Positions 18,151 to 23,687 of a stretch of DNA of 23,687 nucleotides are shown piece by piece. This stretch comes from Streptomyces sp. NRRL S-337. GTDB taxonomy: Bacteria > Actinomycetota > Actinomycetes > Streptomycetales > Streptomycetaceae. Below the pieces are notes generated by a model, which was not told where the DNA came from, did no database searches, and saw only the letters and a program-made list of their open reading frames with translations. The translations under genes were made by a program, and so were the position numbers. The DNA lies in NCBI RefSeq assembly GCF_000720175.1, contig NZ_JOIX01000105.1, forward strand, positions 1 through 23,687, written 5' to 3'. How positions within the stretch are numbered: the stretch's first letter is position 1; each line of letters begins with the position of its first letter.

Positions 18151-18162
18151 GTAACCGAGTCG
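18129..18162 (+). other. Inverted repeat in the leader of the LacI-family gene
   Basis: CGACTCG (18129-18135) pairs with CGAGTCG (18156-18162), and ACGG (18136-18139) with CCGT (18144-18147), leaving an 8-base bulge. It ends just before AAGGAG of the regulator gene and overlaps the candidate glucanase promoter. Its role is unknown. Confidence 0.4.
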
Positions 18163-18178
18163 AAAAAGGAGTTGGAAC

Positions 18179-19432
18179 GTGGCTGAGCCGAACGGTGGGC
18201 GGCCCACGCTGGAGGCGGTCGCGGCACATGCCGGCGTCTCCCGCGCCACGGTGTCCCGCGTGGTCAACGGCGGTGCGGGCGTACGGGAAGCGGTCCAGGA
18301 ACGGGTCCGCCGGGCGGTGCACGAGCTGGGTTACGTACCGAACAGCGCGGCCCGCACCCTGGTCACCCGCCGCACCGGAGCGGTCGCCGTGGTCATCGCG
18401 GAACCGGAGGCCCGGGTCTTCACCGACCCCTTCTTCGGCCGTCAACTACGGGGCATCAGCCGGGAACTGGCCGCCGCCGACACCCAGCTCCTGCTGATGT
18501 TCGTCGAGCACCGCGCCGACTACGACCGCATCGGCCGCTATCTGGCGGGAGGTCATGTCGACGGCGCGCTGATGTTCTCGCTGCACCGCGACGACCCGCT
18601 GCCCGCCATGGCCGAGCGTGCCGGGCTGCCCACCGTGTACGGCGGCCGGCCCGGCTGGGCGGGCGCCGACCGCGCGCCGCGACCGCTGTACGTCGACACG
18701 GACAACCGGGACGGCGCCCGTCAGGCCGTACGCCATCTCCTCGACCGCGGCCGCCGGCGGATCGCGGTGATCACCGGTCCGCTCGACCAGACGTCGGCGC
18801 TTGACCGGCTCGACGGCTATCTGGAGGTGCTGGGCACGAGCGAGCCCGATCCGCGGTTGATCGCGGACGGCGGCTTCACGGCAGAGGGCGGCGAGCGCGC
18901 CATGGCCACGCTCCTGGACGCCGCGCCGGACCTGGACGCCGTCTTCGCGTGCTCCGACCTGATGGCGAACGGCGCGCTGCGGACCCTGCGGGCGCGGGGG
19001 CGGCGGGTCCCGGACGATGTGGCGGTGGTCGGCTACGACGACCTGGAACCGGCGGCCTGGGCGGACCCGCCGTTGACCACGGTGCGGCAGGACGTGGAGG
19101 AAATGGGCCGACTGATGGCCCGGCTGCTGCTCCGGCTGTTGGATACGCGACGGGCGGGGGGTGCGCGCGGGTCGAGTGCCGGGGGCGACGGCGCGGAGCT
19201 TGGGGGTGGTGCTGAGCTTGGCGGTGCTGCGGACGTTGGGGGTCGTGCGGAGGTTGGGGGCGATGCGGATGTAGGTGGTGGAGCGGATCGTGGGAGCGGT
19301 GCGGGTCTCGGTCGCGGAACGGATCGGGAGAGCGAGGCGGATCTCGGGGCCGGAAGGGGTGGCGTCACTGCTGCGCCGGGGCTGGAGCCGGTGATCACGG
19401 AGGCGCGGTTGGTGGTGCGGGCGTCGACGTGA
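18179..19432 (+). CDS. LacI-family transcriptional regulator of the beta-1,3-glucan genes
   Basis: A 417-aa regulator. The N-terminal helix-turn-helix reads PTLEAVAAHAGVSRATVSRVVNGG (residues 9-32) with the hinge region GYVPNSAARTLVTRRTGAVAVV after it. The periplasmic-binding-protein-like sensor domain runs to about residue 325 with standard landmarks (DPFFGRQLRGI, VDTDNRDGARQAV, VFACSDLMANGAL, VAVVGYDDLEPAAW). The sugar ligand is probably a laminari-oligosaccharide, inferred from the divergent glucanase genes. The GTG start at 18179 has AAGGAG seven bases upstream. Odd feature: about 75 residues (326-401) of Gly/Ala/Asp/Glu hexapeptide repeats are inserted just before the final conserved stretch (PVITEARLVVRAS), making it longer than the usual 340 or so residues. 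Confidence 0.93.
   Translation: MAEPNGGRPTLEAVAAHAGVSRATVSRVVNGGAGVREAVQERVRRAVHELGYVPNSAARTLVTRRTGAVAVVIAEPEARVFTDPFFGRQLRGISRELAAADTQLLLMFVEHRADYDRIGRYLAGGHVDGALMFSLHRDDPLPAMAERAGLPTVYGGRPGWAGADRAPRPLYVDTDNRDGARQAVRHLLDRGRRRIAVITGPLDQTSALDRLDGYLEVLGTSEPDPRLIADGGFTAEGGERAMATLLDAAPDLDAVFACSDLMANGALRTLRARGRRVPDDVAVVGYDDLEPAAWADPPLTTVRQDVEEMGRLMARLLLRLLDTRRAGGARGSSAGGDGAELGGGAELGGAADVGGRAEVGGDADVGGGADRGSGAGLGRGTDRESEADLGAGRGGVTAAPGLEPVITEARLVVRAST
19193..19354 (+). repeat. Nine 18-bp coding repeats (hexapeptide A-E/D-L/V-G-G-x) in the LacI-family gene
   Basis: Codons 339-392 spell AELGGG, AELGGA, ADVGGR, AEVGGD, ADVGGG and then four more degenerate units. The first five are clearest at the DNA level. 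The 18-bp period keeps the frame. The run separates the sensor core from its last conserved strand. Confidence 0.8.
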
Positions 19433-19489
19433 GGGAGCCGCCCCGGTGCGAGGCACGGGCCCGGACAGGCTTGGTGCCGGCCGCGGGCC

Positions 19490-19612
19490 GACGGGCCGTG
19501 GCCGGGGTGGCCGGTGGCCGGGGCTGACGGTGCCGGGGGCCGGGTCGGGCGGTGGCCGGGTCGGGTGGTGGCCGGGGTCGCCGGCGGGCGGTGGCCGGCG
19601 GGCCGCCACTGG
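19490..19612 (+). repeat. G-rich block with repeated GGTGGCCGGG words
   Basis: A simple-sequence stretch just after the LacI-family gene, built from variations of GGTGGCCGGGG and GGGTCGGG on the plus strand. It has many G-runs of three to five and could form G-quadruplexes. No credible gene is seen. Confidence 0.6.
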
Positions 19613-19697
19613 GGCGTACGGCGCCCGGGGGCGGGGCCGTGGCTGTTGCGGGCCGCCCTCCAGCCGTAGCCCAGCTTCCCGGGGTGGCGGCACCCCC

Positions 19698-20077
19698 GCT
19701 CTCGGTCGGGGCTGCTGCTCTCGGAGCAGAGCACCGCTCTCGGACGCGTCCGGAGCTCTCGGGCGGGGCCGCTGCTCTCGAACCTGGCGTCCGCTCTCGG
19801 TCGACTCGCTGCTCTTGTTCGAGAGCACAGCTCTCAGTCGACCGCTGCTCTTGAAACGAGAGCAGCACCGCTCTCGGGGCAAGGCCAGCGCATTGGGATC
19901 CAACCATCGCCCTCAGTCCCACTCCCGCTCTCGGCTTAGAGCACTGCTCTCGGGCCAAAGCACTGCTCTCGGCACGGAGCACCGCTTCGGGCTGGTTCGC
20001 CCCTCCCCGAACCGACCGTCAGTCTCGGACGGGAGCACCGCACTCGGACCCGATCACCGCTCTCGCATGGAAGCACC
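19698..20077. repeat. 19-bp-period iterated array (about 19 units) between lacI-type and pucR-type genes
   Basis: GCTCTCGG or a close variant begins at 19698, 19717, 19736, 19755, 19774, 19793, 19811, 19830, 19847, 19870, 19890, 19909, 19927, 19946, 19965, 19984, 20021, 20040 and 20059. Most steps are exactly 19 bp, a few are 17, 18, 20 or 23, and one is 37, as if a unit had degenerated. The consensus unit is GCTCTCGGNNNNRGAGCAC. Adjacent units create inverted pairs such as GAGAGC-ACA-GCTCTC (19821-19835) and CGAGAGC-N6-GCTCTCG (19857-19876). A 19-bp period is not a multiple of three, so this is not a protein repeat, and the even conservation without unique spacers excludes CRISPR. It looks like an iteron-like set of binding sites or a multiplied hairpin element; its function is unknown. 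Confidence 0.88.
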
Positions 20078-20116
20078 GCCCCGCCCCCAGCCCTGCCCCC
20101 GGCCCGCGGCCCCCAC

Positions 20117-20150
20117 CCCCGGCCCCGGCCCCGGCCCCGGCCCCGGCCCC
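20117..20150. repeat. GGCCCC hexanucleotide run
   Basis: Five perfect GGCCCC copies (20121-20150) lie in a C-rich tract (about 20078-20180). The minus strand carries GGGGCC repeats able to form G-quadruplexes. It lies about 75 bp upstream of the pucR-type start, in what should be its promoter or leader. Confidence 0.8.
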
Positions 20151-20225
20151 ACATCCAACCCCAGCCCCGGCCCTGCCCCGGACGGGGCGGCTCCGGATAG
20201 CGGACTGCGGGTACCGTTCGTCGGC

Positions 20226-21860
20226 ATGGGGCCGGAAGCAAAAATCGAAGCCGAGATCACGGTACGCAGGGCGCTGGAGCTGCCCGCGCTGCGGCGCGGG
20301 CTGCCGGAGGTGCTGGCCGGCGGGGACCGGCTGGACCGCGCGGTGCGCTGGGTGCACGCGGGCGAGGTGCCGCACATCGCCTCGCTGCTCAAGGGCGGCG
20401 AGCTGCTGCTGACCACCGGCCTCGGACTGGGCACCCGGCCGTCCGAGCAGCGGGCCTTCATCCGTAAGCTCGCGGACCGCGAGATCGCTGCTCTCGTCGT
20501 GGAGCTGGGCTCTCGTTTCGAATCGCTGCCCCCGGCGCTGGTGGAGGCCGCACGGGACTGCGGTCTGCCGTTGATCCAGCTGCACCGCGAGGTCCCGTAC
20601 GTCACGGTCACCGAGGCCATCCATACCGAGATCATCAACAGCCACTACGCGCTGCTGCGTCGCGCCGACCAGATCCTGCGCCGGTGTACCGACGTCCTCC
20701 TGCGCGGCGGGGGTGCGCCCGAGGTGTTGCGGCTGCTGGCGGTCTTCACCGGCAACCCGCTCTGCCTGGAGGCCCCGGACGGCAGCCCGTTGTACGCCGC
20801 GGGCCCGGACGGCGGCGACGAGGACGGGTCCGCCGACGCCGATCCGCTGCTGGCCTGGGAGGGCCTGCGCGATTCGGGCGTCCGGATCGACGTCCCCGGT
20901 GGCGGGCACGGCCCCGACGCGGTCCGCGCCCGCCTCGTACTGCTGCCGGTCAACGCCCCCGTGGCACCGGTGCACCGGATCGCCGCGGAACGCGCCGCCG
21001 ACCTGCTCGCCGTCGTGATGCTCCAGTCCCGCCAGGAGGAAGTGCTGGCCGCCCGCGGCCGCGGCGACTTCCTCGCCGATCTGGCGGAGGGCCGGATCTC
21101 CGCGGCCGAGGCGCCCGCACAGGCCCGGCTGCTCGGGTTCCGACCCGGCCCGGAACCGGTCCTTCCGGTGGTCATGCGGCTACCGGCCGGCCTGCCCACC
21201 CCCAACAGCTGGGCGCTGCTCGCCCAGACACTGCGCGAGGAACTCGCCGCCCTCGGGGCGCCGGTGCTCCTCGGCGTACGCCCCGTGGAGGGCCGGGTGC
21301 CGATGCTCGTGGCGCTGCGCGCCGGCCAGCCGCGCGAGGCACTCGCCGACCGCGTCGCCGAGGCGCTACGCGCCGGGGTGGTCCGCGCGGGGCTGGACCG
21401 TCCGACGGCGCACCGCCCGGTGGTCGTCGTCGGAGCCGCGGGCGACTGGGCGGCGGCCGGCCCCGGCCTGCGCCACGCCGCGGAGGCCGCGGCAGCCGCC
21501 CAGGGGCTGCCGGAACAGCCCTGGTACGACGCGCGCCGGCTGGACATCGAGCTGCTGCTGTGGCGGATGCGCGAACACGGCGAACAAGGCGTGCTCAGCG
21601 ATTTCGTGGAACGTGCCATCGGCCCGCTGCTCGCCCACGACCAAGGCGCCCGGCAGCCGTTGCTGCCCACCCTGGAGGCTTATCTGGCCAGCGCGGGACG
21701 CAAGGCCGAAACGGCCCGCGATCTGAACGTCAACCGCCAGACCCTCTACGACCGCCTGGCCCGCATCGCCCAGCTGCTCGGCACCGACCTGGACGATCCG
21801 CAGACCGTACTGGGCCTGCGCCTGGCCCTGCGCGCCAGACGCCACACCGACCGGCCGTAG
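20226..21860 (+). CDS. PucR-family transcriptional regulator
   Basis: A 544-aa regulator. The N-terminal PucR (purine catabolism regulator) domain starts at once with TVRRALELPALRRGLPEV and contains VRWVHAGEVPHIASLLKGGELLLTTG (about residues 37-62). A mid-region of GGDEF-like or CdaR type follows (about 250-430), and the C-terminal helix-turn-helix of the HTH_30 type reads TLEAYLASAGRKAETARDLN then NRQTLYDRLARI (about 484-516). The ATG at 20226 is chosen because the conserved domain begins there; the 260 codons open upstream are the repeat region. No clear ribosome-binding site is seen. PucR-type proteins often control use of purines, amino acids or other nitrogen sources; nothing nearby shows the target. 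Confidence 0.92.
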   Translation: MGPEAKIEAEITVRRALELPALRRGLPEVLAGGDRLDRAVRWVHAGEVPHIASLLKGGELLLTTGLGLGTRPSEQRAFIRKLADREIAALVVELGSRFESLPPALVEAARDCGLPLIQLHREVPYVTVTEAIHTEIINSHYALLRRADQILRRCTDVLLRGGGAPEVLRLLAVFTGNPLCLEAPDGSPLYAAGPDGGDEDGSADADPLLAWEGLRDSGVRIDVPGGGHGPDAVRARLVLLPVNAPVAPVHRIAAERAADLLAVVMLQSRQEEVLAARGRGDFLADLAEGRISAAEAPAQARLLGFRPGPEPVLPVVMRLPAGLPTPNSWALLAQTLREELAALGAPVLLGVRPVEGRVPMLVALRAGQPREALADRVAEALRAGVVRAGLDRPTAHRPVVVVGAAGDWAAAGPGLRHAAEAAAAAQGLPEQPWYDARRLDIELLLWRMREHGEQGVLSDFVERAIGPLLAHDQGARQPLLPTLEAYLASAGRKAETARDLNVNRQTLYDRLARIAQLLGTDLDDPQTVLGLRLALRARRHTDRP

Positions 21861-21870
21861 CCCCACCCGG

Positions 21871-21898
21871 GGAGACCGACGTTCCGTCGTACGTCTCC
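21871..21898. terminator. Shared terminator hairpin between convergent pucR-type and GT4 genes
   Basis: GGAGAC (21871-21876) pairs with GTCTCC (21893-21898) and GACG with CGTC around a 3-base loop, with a 3-base bulge on one side. It lies 10 bp past the pucR-type stop and 60 bp past the GT stop. Confidence 0.65.
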
Positions 21899-21958
21899 TC
21901 GGCCCGGGGCCTTGCGGCCGCCGACCGTGCCCGTCGCGCAGCCCGTCCCGTCGTGAGG

Positions 21959-23122
21959 CTAGTGCGGGGACGGCAAGTGTTGCGTCAACTCGTCGTAGAC
22001 GCTGAGGATTTGGGTCACGGTATCGTTTTCGGTCGGCCAGCTGGACGCCTGGATGAGGCCGGCCTCGGCGAGCGCGTCCCGGCGCGCGGGGTCCGCGAGC
22101 AGGGCGAGCACGCTACGGGCCAGGGCGGCGGCGTCTCCGTAAGGGACAAGTTCCGCCGCGGGGCCGACCAGTTCGCGGGTGCCGCCGGTGTCGGTCGCGA
22201 CCAGCGGCACCCCGGCGCGCAGCGCCTCCTGAGCGATCAGCGAGCGCGCCTCCCACCGGCTGGGGAGTACGACGAGGTCGGCGGCGGCGAGGAGTTCGGG
22301 TACGTCGTCGCGACAGCCAAGCAGCTGGACGGGCAGCTCCTCCTGGTCGATCCGGCGCTGCAGCGCGGCCCGTTGGTCGCCCTCCCCCGCGATGGTGACC
22401 AGCGGCTGGGGGTCGAGCGCACACCAGGCGTGTGCGGCGTCCAGCAGCAGATCGTGGCCCTGGCCGGGGTCGAGACGGCCGACCGCGAGCAGCAACGGGC
22501 GGCCGGTCGCGCCCAGTTCGGCCCGCTCCTTGTGGCGCATCCGGTCGCGTTCCTCGGGCTCGTCCGGTGCCCCGCCGGAACGGGGCCGCGGAATGGCGAC
22601 CGGAGCGAGCCGGGCGTCGCGCGCACCACGCTCGCGTGCCCGGTCCACGAGGTCGGAGCAGGCGCCCAGCACCACGGCGGCGGTCCGGGCCACCCGACGC
22701 TCCATCAGGTGCACCACGCCGGCCCGCGGGCCCTCGGTGTGCGGACTCGTGTGCCAGGTGATGACCAGCGGGACCCGCCGTCCTCCCCTGGGGCCGCGCA
22801 GTCCGCGCAGCGCCATCGAGGCACGCAGCCCGGCCCGCAGGCCGTGCGCATGGACCAGATCGGCGTCCCAGCAGGCGCTGCGCAGCGTCGCCACGCTGAC
22901 CGGGTCCATCCGCGGAGGAACGTGGACGAACCGCGCGCCGGCGCCGGTGAAGTCGTACGCCTCCTCGGATTCCGGTGTGGCACAGACGGTGACCCGGACG
23001 CCGCGTGCCACCAGCCCCTCGGCCAGCGAGCGGACATGGGCCGCGCTGCCGGCGCCGCCGTACCCCAGCACCTGGACCGTGCGCAGCGGTGACAGCCCGT
23101 GCGTCGAGGTCGGGGTACTCAC
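21959..23122 (-). CDS. Glycosyltransferase, GT4 family (GT-B fold)
   Basis: A 387-aa glycosyltransferase that transfers a sugar from a nucleotide-sugar donor; donor and acceptor are unknown. The N-terminal half opens with VQVLGYGGAGSAAHVRSLAEGLVARG, the glycine-rich acceptor-side loop, and continues with DLVHAHGLRAGL. The C-terminal half has LLLAVGRLDPGQGHDLLLDA and the family's E-x7-E motif as EARSLIAQE, followed by ALRAGVPLVATDTGGTRELV. No membrane segment is seen, so it acts in the cytosol or at the inner membrane face. The GTG at 23122 (STPTSTHGL) has AGGAG ten bases upstream and fits the domain start; an open frame to 23296 is Arg/Pro-rich and unlikely to be coding. In Streptomyces a gene like this often lies near recN, which would be just beyond the window. 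Confidence 0.88.
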   Translation of the reverse strand: MSTPTSTHGLSPLRTVQVLGYGGAGSAAHVRSLAEGLVARGVRVTVCATPESEEAYDFTGAGARFVHVPPRMDPVSVATLRSACWDADLVHAHGLRAGLRASMALRGLRGPRGGRRVPLVITWHTSPHTEGPRAGVVHLMERRVARTAAVVLGACSDLVDRARERGARDARLAPVAIPRPRSGGAPDEPEERDRMRHKERAELGATGRPLLLAVGRLDPGQGHDLLLDAAHAWCALDPQPLVTIAGEGDQRAALQRRIDQEELPVQLLGCRDDVPELLAAADLVVLPSRWEARSLIAQEALRAGVPLVATDTGGTRELVGPAAELVPYGDAAALARSVLALLADPARRDALAEAGLIQASSWPTENDTVTQILSVYDELTQHLPSPH

Positions 23123-23527
23123 GTGTGCGGGACTCCTGGGTCTAGGCGGAACGGGCCGTACCGGTAGGTCGGTCCGCTGGGTGCGGACGCTGCGCGGCGC
23201 GCCACCGGGCGGGCCGGCCCACCGGAAGACGGCAGGACGCAGCGAGCGCACCCGGAACCGCGCACCGGGCCCAGGATGCCAGTCCGGCGGCGTCAATTCG
23301 GCATCGTCCGCCCGCCGTTCCGGTGGGAAGTCTCACCCCAGCGCCCTTGAGATCACCCACACGGATGACAATCCGCCCGCGCGGGTCGACGGTACGTACG
23401 GGTGAGCCGCCCACCGGAGCACGCCATCTGCTCCACCGGGAGGCGCGCACGACGCGCGCTCGCTCCGCAGCCGGCCCCTACACGCCGCCTCATGGCCGCC
23501 ACGCCCGGCCAGTGCCGCGCCACCCAG

Positions 23528-23583
23528 CCCACTGCCGGGGTACGTGGACGTGGCCCACTGCCGGGGTACGTGGCCCACTGCCG
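23528..23583. repeat. Direct repeats of a 20-bp unit upstream of the glycosyltransferase
   Basis: CCCACTGCCGGGGTACGTGG occurs at 23528-23547 and 23554-23573, and its first ten bases recur at 23574-23583, so the second step is exactly 20 bp. The 565-bp stretch 23123-23687 shows no gene; this repeat and the end hairpin are its only clear features. Confidence 0.85.
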
Positions 23584-23650
23584 CCGCGACCGCCCTCTGT
23601 TGTGGCGCCGCGAACGGCCGTCCGCTCCCCCCACCCCCGAACCCACCCCC

Positions 23651-23687
23651 CGCCCCCTCCCCCGAAGGGGGAGAGGGGGAGGGGGCG
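23651..23687. terminator. Strong hairpin at the right end of the window
   Basis: CGCCCCCTCCCCC (23651-23663) is the perfect reverse complement of 23675-23687, with an 11-base purine-rich spacer that offers an alternative CCCCC-GAA-GGGGG hairpin. It is probably a terminator for a gene outside the window. Confidence 0.6.

Noticed and set aside
19395..19982. 195-aa minus-strand reading frame over the 19-bp array, with Ser/Arg/Glu-rich repeats
   Set aside because: Its repeats are a by-product of the DNA array; it has no ribosome-binding site or recognisable domain and overlaps the LacI-family gene's 3' end.
19698..20077. CRISPR array
   Set aside because: Units are 19 bp with degenerate repeats and no unique spacers of constant length; no cas genes are nearby.
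19446..20225. Open reading frame continuous with the pucR-type gene, giving an 804-aa protein
   Set aside because: The extra 260 codons are only repeat DNA in a 19-bp period that shifts frame each unit; the conserved PucR domain starts right at the ATG at 20226.
23123..23296. 58-residue longer glycosyltransferase
   Set aside because: Arg/Pro-rich, no ribosome-binding site, and GTG 23122 has AGGAG and fits the domain start.

Overview
The window is high-GC actinobacterial chromosome, almost certainly Streptomyces. The evidence is the very high G+C content, GTG starts at about half of the genes, long Ala/Pro/Gly-rich protein extensions, a ParA/ScpA/ScpB/pseudouridine-synthase block next to alanine dehydrogenase and pyrG, and Streptomyces-type LacI and PucR regulators. 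No tRNA, rRNA, transposase or CRISPR array was seen.

Left part (1-13076, all genes on the minus strand). In transcription order: pyrG (CTP synthase), a Nudix ADP-sugar pyrophosphatase, a STAND/TPR ATPase, ald (alanine dehydrogenase), a ParA-type ATPase, a small protein with a probable ribbon-helix-helix C-terminus, scpA, scpB, an RluB/RsuA-type pseudouridine synthase, and an ADP-ribosylglycohydrolase. From parA to the pseudouridine synthase the genes are packed like an operon: the stop and start codons overlap at parA/RHH, scpA/scpB and scpB/rluB, and 82 bp separates the RHH gene from scpA. This is a chromosome-condensation and segregation module with an unusual ParA partner candidate.

Right part (13558-23122). 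A cytosolic GH15 glycosidase is divergent from pyrG. It is followed by a compact beta-1,3-glucan degradation unit: a GH16 endo-glucanase (Sec-exported) and a GH64 glucanase (Tat-type signal), translationally coupled on the minus strand and divergent from a LacI-family regulator. A perfect 14-bp palindrome (18093-18106) between them is the obvious operator. Then come a 793-bp gene-free region, a PucR-type regulator, and a convergent GT4 glycosyltransferase whose upstream region runs to the window end.

The most unusual structure is in the gene-free region 19433-20225. It holds a G-rich block, then an array of about 19 units with a 19-bp period (core GCTCTCGG followed by GAGCAC, 19698-20077), then a run of GGCCCC hexanucleotides. 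The period is not a multiple of three, so the array is not coding. Its GCTCTC/GAGAGC words are the half-sites of the LacI-type operator 1.6 kb away. Other notable points are a palindromic repeat present both upstream of the GH15 gene and inside the GH64 coding sequence, a run of hexapeptide repeats inserted near the LacI C-terminus, and a near-perfect hairpin that buries the ribosome-binding site of the ADP-ribosylglycohydrolase gene.
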